Positions 11,101-19,077 of a DNA stretch of 64,000 bases are shown one piece after another. Each line of letters opens with the position of its first letter. Positions within the stretch are counted from its first letter, which is position 1. The translations under genes and the position numbers were made by a program. The stretch covers positions 992,001-1,056,000 of the forward strand of contig OZ251244.1 in NCBI GenBank assembly GCA_965240325.2, in the 5' to 3' direction. This stretch comes from Rebecca billardiae RCC1528 (taxonomy: Eukaryota > Haptophyta). A model generated the notes under the pieces. That model saw nothing but the letters and a program-made list of their open reading frames with translations. It was not told the DNA's origin and did no database searches.

Positions 11101-11918
11101 ACCGGCAAGTGCTCGGCGCCGGGAGCGCCGGCGCAGCCGGCGCCATGCATCGCCGCAAACGCCAGGGCGCGGAACCACAGGGCAGCAGACGACAGCCTAG
11201 ACAGCCTGTCGCAAGAGCCGCCCATGTCGCCGCCCAGGTCCAGTACAGCCTCGGCTGAGGCCAGCACACCGACGCACTCGGTGAAGCAGAGAAGCGCCTC
11301 CGCACTCGCCAGATCCGACACCACCGGCGGCACGCAGCCGGTGCCACCAACACGACCACCAGCCTGGGCGGCGCTCACCGAGCCCAGCACGCACAGCACG
11401 AGGACCAAGCTGAACTCCCACGGGGTGTTCTGTGGAGTCATCCGCAGAGCATTCAGCGCGCTCTCCGCTCCGCTGACGAACTCGTCAATCCGCAACGCGC
11501 GCACAGTGGTGCCGTCGACGCGCCTGGGCTGCACCACGTCAGATGACGCCTCCGCCTGCGCGCGACAGATGCACGGTGCGCAACAGATGCACGATGGCGG
11601 GCAAAAGGGGCGGGGGGGGGGGTGGGGGTGGGGGGCGCGGGGTGCGACGTTGGAGGCACCGGCACGCACGTCGGTGCAGGCAGTACCCTCTGCCAGCCGC
11701 CCGCGCGCAGCACCGCCACCCAGCCGCGCGCACCATCGTCCTTGCGTGCGCAGCAGTTCCGTCGTACAACCACCAAAGCGGGCAAAGGGCGACACCTGCG
11801 CGCGCGTCCGGAGGCCACGCGCGCGTGAGGCGGCGCGCGCGCAGGCGGCGGCATGTTGTGCACGTAGCTTGCGCGTAACGCCGCACGAACCAGCTCCGCC
11901 TGCGCGCGCGCGCGCCAC
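2196..11918 (-). CDS. Giant MULE transposase with oxygenase-like, PHD-like and OTU protease domains
   Basis: Single frame of about 3,240 codons. Domains in order with window positions: an N-terminal region from a Met at 11441 whose start resembles a signal peptide by chance or design; a double-stranded beta-helix, 2OG-Fe(II)-oxygenase-like segment (WHVDSD near 9340-9357, later FPSMLYHRS as distal His); a low-complexity stretch; a MuDR/FAR1-type zinc knuckle (CTTPNCAFRV, then AHSPDC) near 6985-7110; a MULE DDE core near 5500-6450 (FSDACH, TISDGQKGL, CTFHKRDN); a SWIM-like CxnCLH motif near 5310-5370; a PHD-like Cys/His finger near 4500-4690; and a C-terminal OTU cysteine protease (DGDCFFHAI near 3405-3430, GHFHAVVD near 2700). 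The DDE core is interrupted by an in-frame intron at 6170-6343. The 5' end is uncertain: a poly-C tract followed by an AG near 11560 suggests another upstream intron, so residues before ~11560 are probably not one exon. Transposase identity is secure; the oxygenase assignment is tentative. Confidence 0.85.
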   Translation of the reverse strand: MARARAGGAGSCGVTRKLRAQHAAACARAASRARGLRTRAQVSPFARFGGCTTELLRTQGRWCARLGGGAARGRLAEGTACTDVRAGASNVAPRAPHPHPPPRPFCPPSCICCAPCICRAQAEASSDVVQPRRVDGTTVRALRIDEFVSGAESALNALRMTPQNTPWEFSLVLVLCVLGSVSAAQAGGRVGGTGCVPPVVSDLASAEALLCFTECVGVLASAEAVLDLGGDMGGSCDRLSRLSSAALWFRALAFAAMHGAGCAGAPGAEHLPVPTSLCPAGCDPVSSPPPGDAHGAAAGGAAGGGLLGHDPTSDSGGGSVGRGAPAQRRRQGSPPPLPRAPAAIAVRAAWASSPLQVKVALAALCAPRPDAGDIHGVFSTVDPRAGGTGAKPAPAVEYYARAVFGADAGCREDLFAAFVRVASASAPGVSDAHAADHLRTRAYTSLRGALAPAPPLADHALYMETSSSVQAGQRADLLWRELLRARATWLRAVDQALRADAECRRAAGHAVHDDADGADCDRRVAAARALRASVSDVGDDGRAGLTAFLDACEGRALCEGWLARPLLHAISVLERRTVWAVVIPLTPALVHVGVGARLHPFLDATFAEALVADAAVAMPPVTLVVTLVGAHAVAGAAARVSGEAVSAVSGALSAGCPRPPGVPQDPSPALRAPPPRQAPPNTPASSLSLCDMLVHNLAVQHALRRAFGDAAATAHSVRIPPHAVQALRDYVFVHARLGGSGDASMPLHAADHALIRTALAYHSADAAGVAAEQRRWGVGDHGAEAGTPTAVLDCPPFADVVTTLQAFMEAVFDVEHSSPVLTAWHVFARPSPADAHAGATSDGQTAAGEATTYGWHVDSDMVHDPHVWTAVLVVHVPSHLTGGNPYPLELLDAGPDGHPVAAPLHGGDVEGGDVAGTVHIFPSMLYHRSAQAPRGGTAPAHSDMSGKKPRRAHTLDGDVIKAVFLFGSPELAAALRAAGGHRSPMVLAAPAASPAALVSAPAPLTPHRFVLTLESGLRHLYSRKLRAGAPGDAQGAFPAFNMGSPQHQQYVADCVQHALGDAPTADPEELLRGVTQCVHVPPERAQRQWAHSALLLALPGADNGDASLTAAARSPPAGPHGQRDTSHGTGPVRAGPGTPTPRGVDGRAPGADAGPRPPGAISSSPPVCPWPAPPPAARAPLLCTQADASAACTSPCVVVAVHGAPASTGCDGGGGGGGGPHANARVLREGSPGSADVPDGGEATGAHGAGGTAAAVAHCTAAPTQSVLGNAVRLGEERVDGAGPSALAGVLASNVQARAVGGPGTDNADMPLPRPPHGTLHLAPHELRLAFRPGQAAHVGGHFHAATATDEQRQAAKAVGTVVQDLGRSRSAHTRAAASGNAPLFVLSADWQTLLLSEDGAGAVSGVISQPDAGSAALARIDEWEATDPLMLCEDESARFCPSGDRDDVSDDAREGSAHAGAAGASTAHDPLAALVTCPPSGACAQPTPATRTAVPGASAAAGAQGQPLPQHHGGDAEYHPLPKQSRAGQHHALAPVEGWKVLGSRPPRPHTEVVRDSSLASDTLVRPGTRFERLADAITLAAECAVHRRIMPPSAQLDHSKLRVTCTTPNCAFRVQVGPAPDHAVWGRPAWYVEASSAHSPDCYNNAGGAGSRANPVTSPSRSRTKARVRVWPYSAKQLGKAVEHDWRARLRERGATHAQLAYGVTESKAVARALVPEKVGESLVRRALAVAREQIYGDDSAMSRDLVAVTAGLSAEGNAVAPIVFAADTVHSDVLAMFRRVHDSAQRSVPLGARRPFDPEEPSVKRAIDEVRGKKAVGGFHYVPKQAKQLYREHFLAKGNRAVFSDACHLHRPASGGGKRAGVRPPPPPPPSPLPPFRVLQAAHPRTHTHAHPPWHAHSPAPRPSPPVPPARVTGMLFVTLAVNANGQLFVLCVSYIVDVECLDSWCAHVRYLKQELGGDDVWNVDDSVTISDGQKGLRGAWKLLCPRRHLFLCTFHKRDNFITGYAHTANDVNKILEVFDRCVQALYVEDFDRAWAEMPESGKRIIDLIPRAELFPVFAPVWMRGYVTGAPAESFMKWLLPVRKSQGPVWMLLDLHDNLYRLFATHRAVAVRHALNPDPDRDLHGLPPRHVPYVRGAVQDARAMGGAECNLVADGEHAGCYRVLSTTDQSKERFVHLDNFLCCGLLRRKRLPCLHFCLVCNRVNEPVCSLLPEDMRSATWYAQVGLGVTQAPTGAVLSITKLDVITPPRRLEDAVQPLLLPSQQLQSLLAEYVAVPAMPARAGRPANADRAPSFWERGPRGGRARRAPHSRSEYDSVPIGRSTQTYVRPLTADGGFAARVREAANSTLEQVLSELPSHLYGIALQDVLCTRNVNVRVGGTVAAPQTFNQRLRAWSTFDARTAALLRCCACYDPQADDLGAAWPASAPPVDPRLTCQGCACFIHAPAQCEYVWHLGPMDSGLYMCTCCYFLLVAGAWKKLRAWRAEEEGAPAAAPPTGARPQEAAYARGPGAPRARAGGGDGACGGGGARASGAPGGSRTPDASAGAGDAPAKPARQPRKPRKKPHSARAYAAQAPPGPSVRFGAAPPASRGAPPRTSTGAGAGTDAAHARGGAVPPPGAVPTAPADDGDGAGPPPCAGTPGVAPPAPGAANVMAEAEAAYAALGDRHVAVRRVVTSAAGVGEASANRFMRARERAPAHTSLDNTLRTAWKTARSIPDKIIAQFAARARPGRSEAGPAGADEGSGLPGTAAHEPPSAAAQLMPELGLPLARWDASRARAREAPLLATSATGLPWWSPAGDGRGGFRAPTVAYVLKTLFGPTVREVDVPGDGDCFFHAILAHDSAALAAAPTRAARNALMQRMNVRAKRARSATVSYMASFFHPTGPNECGPTMWDGQPMDGELAERELAGVLAVRADELRKRGTGQDMELEGRWAGTNRTSLRYAARLYRGGADYDSAWEEFRRGGEWTPGSQTQGSASRALGVHVLAFTARGDRMDADKVNLFPRVSLWRAPKRARDAAADSTTRRRCFSEGSFDLTKKEDVHALRRLDLGTMGTDWVAVVYHPGHFHAVVDTGADAAPAARALSAGGEGRWPYVAACAERHCAKARARWRALVEDDETHNGASEYQPTLAPHMADRMLLSRVDEVGLTRYRGATRRFNTRVFSLHSPAGPEDPAEGEPMDYDSADDDRVLAQPALDSRLDGYEEHSATRLLARLSRERARRASAHAPAGADGGSGE
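6170..6343 (-). other. In-frame intron inside the transposase catalytic core
   Basis: On the minus strand, GTGGCA at 6343 and ACAG ending at 6170 delimit 174 nt (58 codons) with no stop. Splicing joins HLHRPASG to GMLFVTLAVN, restoring a normal MULE core; unspliced, it inserts a Pro/His-rich stretch. It holds a long C-rich pyrimidine tract, read as poly-G on the plus strand near 6290-6325. The donor differs from the GTGCG donors of the host genes. Confidence 0.75.
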
Positions 11919-12056
11919 ACGGCCGTCGCGCGCGAGTTCGCCAGGAGGCGGGCGTGCACATTATGCAAACCAACGGAGGCGCACGCGGACAGAGCGCGTG
12001 CGCGCGCGCCGGGAGGCCACGCGCGCGTGAGGCGGCGCGCGCGCAGGCGGCGGCAT
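11811..12056. repeat. 44-bp direct repeat pair
   Basis: The same 44 bases, beginning GAGGCCACGCGCGCGTGAGG and ending GGCGGCGGCAT, occur at 11811-11854 and 12013-12056, 202 bp apart. They lie immediately upstream of the giant transposase ORF, one overlapping its doubtful 5' end. Confidence 0.85.
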
Positions 12057-12086
12057 CGCGCGCCTCCCCCGCTCCCCCCGCCCGCA

Positions 12087-12152
12087 GCCCGACGCGCGCG
12101 CGCGCGCGCGCGTCGGGCGCGCGCGCGCACCTCGTTCGCGCGAGGTGCGCGC
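12087..12152. repeat. Two adjacent perfect palindromes
   Basis: 12087-12118 is a 32-bp perfect palindrome (GCCCGACGCGCGCGCG and its complement, no loop). 12123-12152 follows after four bases with a 12-bp perfect stem (GCGCGCACCTCG) and a 6-base loop. Both lie upstream of the transposase ORF. Confidence 0.85.
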
Positions 12153-12330
12153 GTGGGGCGATGGGGGCTCTTCGGGGCTTTTTTGCGGGCTCCGAAGAGC
12201 CGCGAGGGGCCCCGCGGCCGAAACAGCACGCGAGGGCGTCGAAACGACGCGAACCCCGTGTTTGATTAAGTGTTTCGCCGGCGGGGTTCATTTCGCGGGT
12301 ACTGCGCGTAATCGGCGACGTCAAAAGACG

Positions 12331-12355
12331 CGATTGCGCCGTTTCGGCGCAATCG
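12331..12355. repeat. 10-bp stem, 5-base loop hairpin
   Basis: CGATTGCGCC, loop GTTTC, then the exact complement GGCGCAATCG. A weaker hairpin (CCGCCG, loop CGAAT, CGGCGG) follows at 12479-12495. Confidence 0.8.
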
Positions 12356-12455
12356 CGGGGTTCGGTATCTTCGTGCGCGTGGCTTGCCCGAATGTTCGAC
12401 AATCGGACTTCTGGGGTACATCGCGTCCGGAAAAGCCCCTCGCGAGGTTCTGGCC

Positions 12456-12522
12456 GATTTGGCGGGATTCTGCACAAGCCGCCGCGAATCGGCGGGGTTC
12501 TGAACTTTTCCCTATATAATAA
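12456..12522. promoter_or_regulatory. Candidate promoter patch: E2F-like site and TATA-like run
   Basis: TTTGGCGGGA at 12458-12467 matches the E2F consensus, and an AT-rich CCTATATAATAAT lies near 12511-12523. It may serve the minus-strand transposase gene at a distance, or be degenerate. There is no functional evidence beyond the motifs. Confidence 0.25.
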
Positions 12523-12536
12523 TACGACCGATGACA

Positions 12537-14639
12537 TATATCATTATTAATCATTATTACGCGCACGACTCCGAGGCTCACTCACAGTCACGTGCTGCCG
12601 CGTCAGCCTCCGCGGTGGCGGTTCATGACTACTGTTTGCCGACTCCCTCCCCGGGACGGCCTCTGTCTGGGCGGATAACGACTATATACGGTGCTGCTGT
12701 GAGTGAGTGTGCCACTACCGCCAGTGACCGTGTCTGGTCAGCCAGATCGGCCGCCGTCGTGACCGCTCCGTGACTAGTGACGGCGGACCTCACGCCGTCA
12801 CGGGCGCCTAGTGACTCTCGACCACGGGCAGCTGCCGCGGACGCGGCCGGACGGCTGGTTGATAATGCCAAGCGAGCCTGGGACGATCAATATATGACCG
12901 CGTTCCGCGGTCCTTTTCTGCATAGAATCAACGCAGTTGGGGGCCCGCGGTGGCCGTGCAATCGCGGCTCTCCGCCGTAGTGGCAGTTCGCCAGTTGAAG
13001 TCGGTTCTGAGATGACTGAAGCTATTAGTCCGACCGTCGCCCTGCCTGCGCGACCGCGAGACTCATTCACACTTCACACAATCACAGCAGCGGACCTGAG
13101 ACCGCACCCGGCACCGGTCGTCAAATCGGACGTCCGTCTGACAACTAGCTGCCAAATGTCCAACTGGCTGATCAGCTCGGATCCGACCCGTCCGCGATCG
13201 TGCCATCGGCATCGGAATTACTACTAGTAGCTGCCAAACTGTGTCCAACTCTGGCTGATCAGCTCGGATCCGACCCGTCCGCGATCGTGCCGAGTGAGTC
13301 GTGCCGCGGAGCTCGGAGTACTGAAGGAGTCGGGTGTGACAGCAGGGTGCTTTAGCGCTGCGGCCCGTGCCAGCCAACGACCAGACGTACTCTGGCCACT
13401 TGACCCGTTGCACGGGTGAGTGACCGTACGCCCTGCCTAGTGCCTACCGCGCGCGCCGCGCGACCGGCGACTCGGGGTGATGGAGAGCGGATGGCGACAG
13501 CAGCAGCAGTCCTCATGAAGACGATGAAACTGGCGGCACGGGTGCACGAGGTGGCAGGCGAAAGCGCGCCGACGAGACCGCATTTGACACACCTGAGCCG
13601 CACGCGCGTGCCGTCGCCGAGCGGCGAGCGCTGCAAACGCGCAACCGTACCGCGCGCGCCACGACTACGGCGCGGCACTAGCTGATGCAGGCCGTACTGC
13701 CGGCACTGCTTCTGCGATCATGCGCCACGGTCGCAGCTGACTGCGTGAGCAGCAAGCGGGAGGCGGGTCCGGAGGCACGTGCAGGCGCCGTCCCGCATAT
13801 CCGCCATCGCCCATCGGCATCGTGCCGGGGCACGTCACCTCCGACGATCCGGATGTGGCCCAGTCCGGACGTCACGCGATCCGGGAAGACGAGTACGATT
13901 CGCTCGTAACGAACCGTTACACTAAAGTCACGGCCAGGCTCACGTCCCGTCCATCGATTACTTATGGAATCAGCTGGGCGCGCTCTTTTTCGGCCTAATA
14001 GACCTCTCTATGCGATCTCAAAAACTCGAAACTCGGTCTCCGCCAGCCCTAAAAATCGCCCCCCGTTCCTTTTTTTTCGCCGCCCCCCGTCCCTTTTTTC
14101 TTGATGATCAAAGATCTTTTTGAAACGTGGTTCGGGCCCGCTGGTGCGGGCTCCACGCTGCGCGCTCCGCCCTGCACCGCGGGCCATTAATAGCTTGGTG
14201 TCAGCTCTTAGATCCTACACGATCGACTCAGTTATTGTAGTGCCAATAACGCCGCCACATATATAGCGCGCGTATATGATATGATGATACATCATCCGTC
14301 ATCCCGGATGAGCCGTATTACTATTATTATATTATATATATATATATATTAAATTTAATATCCGAGCGCTGGCATCGGAGTACTACTCTACTACCGGACC
14401 GTCACTCCGTGCCCGCCGCTGCGGTCACGGCGTCGGGCGTACTCGTGCCGAGTACTCCGTTGAGTCCGTATTCGTAAGACTGTGCTGATTGTCAGATATT
14501 GATACGACATCATTCAGCGCAGTCGTGACTCAGCAGTACGTGACGCGACGCGACGATATCGATATCATATGCTGCTGATGATGACGACGCGACTAGATAG
14601 ATGACATATTGACAACGACTACGACGCGCGCGCCTAGCC
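12537..14639. other. Gene-poor AT-richer spacer, no gene seen
   Basis: About 2.1 kb with only short ORFs lacking domains. It contains a direct repeat (13147-13291), two C/T-rich runs near 14058-14100 and an AT-rich run near 14320-14356. It ends at the LRRC9 stop codon. I see no tRNA or other RNA gene that I can support. Confidence 0.5.
13147..13291. repeat. Imperfect ~60-bp tandem direct repeat
   Basis: 13147-13204 (58 bp) and 13229-13291 (63 bp) both start AGCTGCCAAA and end in the same 38-base block containing CAGCTCGGATCCGACCCGTC. They differ by small insertions in the first half. Confidence 0.8.
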
Positions 14640-17600
14640 CTAGAAGCCGCCGGTCGCGTTCCGCCTGAGCGGTGCGGCGCCGGACGTGGCGGGCTGATGG
14701 CCGTACAGCGCCGCGCCGGTGTGGTGCTGCTCGACGCTCGGCAGCGCCGCGACCTCCGGCAGCGTGCCGCTGCTCACGTGCCGAAGCGCCGGCTTCTGGT
14801 TCGGCCCGCTCGCCGTCGCGCCGCCGCCCGGCCCGGAGAAGGTCATGCGGCGCGAGTGCGAGCTCGGCCGCATGGTGGTCGAGCCCTTGCGGATCAAGCC
14901 GGCCGCCTGCGCGCCGCTGTGCAGCTCGTTGGTCGAGCGCACGCGCCCGCCCCTGCGCGGCGCGCGCGGGGCGGAGGGCGGGTGAGCGGCGGCGGCGGCG
15001 GCGCGCGCGCTCGCGCGCGCTCGCGCGCGCTCGCGCGCGCTCGCGCGCACCTGCCGAGCATGGGCGGGCCGGCGGGCGGCGCGGAGGGCGCGCCGCCGTG
15101 CTGACCCAGATCCCACTGGGTGGCGCCCGACCCCGCGCCGGGGCCGAAGGCGGGCCCCGGGTCTGAGGCGCGCAGCCCGGCGTTGCTATGCCCGATCCCT
15201 GCGCGGCAGCGGCGGCGGGGGTGGCGGCGGCGGCCGGCGTGGCGCGCGGTCAGCGTGGCGCGCGATGGCGCGCGATGGCGCGCGCGGCGCGCGCGGCGCG
15301 CGCGGCCCGCGTGTGTTGCGCATTGATGGGCGCAGCGCGCGCCGCACCGACGCCGACCAGCCCGACGTTCTGAAGGGCGCCGCCCATGCCGCAGCCGAGC
15401 GTGGCGCCCGCGGCGGTGGGCGCGAGCGGCGGCGCGCACGGCGCGCTCGAGCCGCCGCCGCCGCCGCCGCCCGCCATGTCCAGGCTGACGGCTGCGAGCT
15501 TGAGCCCGACCTTGCTCAGCGTCGGCCCGCCGCCCGCGCCGCCGCCCGCGCCGCCGAGTCCGACCACCGTCGCACCCGGGTTGAGTCCCGCGCGCGCCTC
15601 GCCGCCGAAGACGAGCTCGACGCGCTCGCGCTCGTCGGGCGTGATCGGCCGGCCGTCGATCACCTCGACCGAGCTCAGCCGCTTCACCAGCGTCGGCCGG
15701 TACAGCTGCTTCCGCGCCACCGGGTTGCCCGCCGCCGACAGCCGCAGCAGGCCGCCCAGAGAGGCCAGCTTCTCGAGCTCGGAGACGTCCACGATCCGGT
15801 TGGCCGACAGGCTGAGCACCTCGAGGCACGGCAGCGGCGAGGGCGGCTCGAGCGTGCGCAGCTGGTTCTCGTCGAGCCGCAGCTCCGCCAGCCGCTCCAG
15901 CCCGGCGAAGCACTCCGCCTCGAGCACGCGGATCCGGTTGCGCTCGAGCGAGAGCTCCCGAAGCTTTGCCTGCGCTGAGAAGATTCTCGCCGGGAGGCGC
16001 GCAATCTCGTTGCCGCCGAGCCGCAGCGAGTGCAGCGAGGGCAGCTGGGCGAGCGGGAGCGCGTGGAGGTCGGCGATCTGGTTGGCGGTGAGGTCGAGCC
16101 GCTCGAGCACCGGGCTCACGTGCCGCAGGCTCGCGAGCGGCCGCGCGAAGCCGCCGCCGTCGGGCGGCGCGCCCGGCGCGCGCGCGCCGCCGCCGCCGCC
16201 GCCGCCGCCGTGCGCGGCCGCCGCCGCGCCCGCCGGCGTCGACGGCGCCGTCGGGCCGCCGCCGGCCGTGAGCGCGTTCGAGCTGAGGTTGAGGACGAGG
16301 AGGGTGGGCAGCGGCTGCAGCGAGCCGAGCTCGCTCAGCTGGTTCCCCGCCAGGTTGAGCTCCGCGATGCCGGGGAACGCCTCAGCGCCCACGAGCGACA
16401 CCTCGCGCAGCTTGGCGGCCGACAGGTCGAGCACGTGCAAGTGTGGCCACGCCGCGCCCGCGCCCGGCGCGCCCGCGGCGGGCGGCCCGGCGCGCGCGAC
16501 GATCAGCTCGTGGGTGAGCTTCCCCGCGAAGCGCTCCTTCGCGACCGACTGCTCGTGCGAGTCCACCGCCGCGCCGTCCAGCACCTTCAGCCGGCGCAGA
16601 AGATACAGCGCGTACAGGCGGTACTCGCTGTCGCCGCAGAGCGGGTTCCCGGAAACGTCCAAGATGATCAGCTTGGGCAGCCCCTTGAGCCGGTGCGCCT
16701 GTGCGCGGAACAAGCAGTCCGGGGGGAGGAGCACGCGTCCGGGGGGCGTGCGGGCGCGGCGCGAGGGAGGGCGCGCGGCTGCTGAGCGCGCGCGCCGAGC
16801 CGCCTCGCGCGCCGCCGCGCGCCATCCGCCGCGCCGCGCGCGGCCGCGCCCGCCCCTCCTCCCCTTCGCCTCTCGCGCGCGCGCGCGCCGCGCTCGGCGC
16901 GCGGGTCACGGCGCGGCGCGGCGGCGTCGCGCGCACCTCGCGCAGCGCGGCGATGGCGTTGTTGCCCGCGTACAGCTCCATCAGCCCGACGAGCTGCTCC
17001 ACGCCGGCGAGCGTGGCGATCTGGTTGTCCTCCACACTGACCTGCGTCATGCTCTCGAGCGGCGCGAGGCCCTCCAGCGAGGTCAGCCGATTCTTACCCG
17101 CCTCGAGCTTGCGGAGGCAGCGCAGCGCGCCCAGGCCGTCGAGCCGGCTGACCCGGTTGTCCTCGAGGTTGAGCTCCTCGAGGCCGGCGCAGCACTCGAG
17201 GCCCTCGATCCGGGTGAGCTCGTTCCCGGCGAGCGAGAGAACGCGCAGGTGCACGAGGGAGTCCAGGCCGTGCACGCGCTTCAGGCCGAGGCCGTCGAGG
17301 AGGAGGTGCTCGACAGCGCGCTCCCACTCGGAGCCCGCGGTGGCGGCGTTGGCGCCGCCGCCGCTGCCGCCGATGGCGCCGCCGACGCGCCCGTCGGGCT
17401 CGGCGGCGGCGGCGGGGCCGGTGGGCAGCCCGGCACTCAGCCGCGCGCCGGACGGCGCCGCGCCGCCCGCGCCGCCGCCCGCGTCGCCGCCCGCGCGCGC
17501 CGGCGCGGCCGTGAGCGCCACCCCCTGACTGAGCAGCTCCGCGACCGTGCGCGGGCGCGCGGTGCCGGAGTAGCTCGAGTTGGGGAGGCTCGGCGGGTTG

Positions 17601-19045
17601 CGCAGGTAGCTGTGCGCCTGTGGGCGCGAGGCGGGCGTCGCGCGTGTGTCGCGCGCCGCGGCGGGACGGGTCGGTCGGCGGCGCGCGCGGCGGGCTGCCC
17701 GCCCCCCCCGCCGCGCGCGCGACAGCGCGCGCGGGCGCGCGCACCTGCAGCAGCGTGGGCGTGATGGTGAGCAGCCCGCCCGCGTCCGCGCCCGCCGCGA
17801 GCAGCAGCTGCCGCTCGTCCGCGCTCACGGCGGCCCCGTCCAGCTCGGTGAGCGCCGGCAAGCGCGAGAGAACGGTCAGCCGGTATCCCCTCGTCTCAGC
17901 GAGGGCGTTGGCGCGGAGGGAGAGGCGGTGCAGCGTGCCGCCGCAGCACGCGCGCAGCACCGCCGCGTCCTCCAGCCGGTACAGCAGGTTGTTGTGCAGC
18001 AGCAGCTCCTGCAGCCGCGCGCACGCCGTCAGCCCCTCGACGCGCTTAATCAAATTAAAAGATAAATCGAGGTGCAGCAGCGAGTGCAACTCCTCAAGCC
18101 CGCGCATCGACTCGATCTCGTTGAAGCTCAGGTCGAGCGAGGTGAGCGAGCGGCACTCGGGGAGGGCGAGCCCGTCGATCACGCGCACGCCGTGCCCGTG
18201 CAGCCCCAGGTGGCCCCAGCCGCCGCCCGCCGCGCCGCCGCCGCCGCCGCCGCCGCCATTCGCAGCGAGCGCGCCCGCCGCGGCGTCGTCGCGCGCGGCC
18301 GCCGCGACGGCCGCGGCGGCCGCGCGCACCGTGTCCTCGCCGAGGCGTGAGAAGCGCGCGCGCTGCGGCAGCGCGGGCGGCAGCGCGAGCGCCGCCGCGC
18401 ACTCCGCGTCGTACGTCGGGCTCGGCGCCTCCGCGTCCGCGCCGCCGCCGCCGCCGCCGCCCGCGTCCGCAGCGTGCAGCGCCGCCGCTGCGCCTGGCCC
18501 GCACTTGCGCACAAAGTCGGCGAGCGGCCGGGCGAGCGCGCCGACCTCGGCGGCGGACATGCCGGGCCCCGCGTCGACGAGGCGCGCGGGCAGCGCCACC
18601 GCCTCCCCCGCCCCGCCGCCGCCGCTCGCCGCCGCGGCGTATTCAAACTCCACCACGTACTCCGTGAGCGCGAGTGCCGGATCGAAGAGAAACCATTCGC
18701 GCTGCCTACCGTCGTCCGGTCTCGCCTGGCGGAAGGCGGAGTGGTGCGAGGGGTAGTCGGCGGAGACGACGGCGCCGTCGCGCGCCGCTGTGCGCGACGC
18801 GTCCTCCGGCGCGCACTTCCCCAGGAACACCTTGCAGATCAGTAGCTGGCCGCGCAAGACGCCGGCAGACTCGAGAGCGAGCGCGCCCGCGCCCGCGCGA
18901 GCAGGCCCGCCGGGCGCGGCGCTGCCGCCGCCGGCGGCGGCGGCGTCGCCGCCCGCCGCCTTGGCCGCGGCGGCCTGCAGCCTGGGCAGGTCGGCGAGCG
19001 AGATCGAGTTGGTGAACGCCCACGCCGCGCTCGTCGAGCCCGCGC

Positions 19046-19077
<32 letters not shown>

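Larger units (their letters stand above)
2196..12520 (-). mobile_element. Body of a large MULE-type DNA transposon, ends undefined
   Basis: Defined by the giant transposase ORF plus its palindrome-rich upstream side. Mutator-like elements often capture or fuse extra domains, and OTU/Ulp-type proteases in MULEs are known from plants; this one adds PHD-like and oxygenase-like modules. I could not find matching terminal inverted repeats or a target duplication by eye. The left limit is only the ORF stop; the element may extend to include the ORF at 1-1401. Confidence 0.6.

Noticed and set aside
14050-14110. T-run blocks after CGCCCCCCGT as pol III terminators
   Set aside because: No upstream A/B boxes or RNA structure that I can support.
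15386-17764. Plus-strand ORF of 792 codons opposite LRRC9
   Set aside because: It overlaps several well-supported LRRC9 exons and introns and shows only Ser/Pro/Arg-rich sequence.
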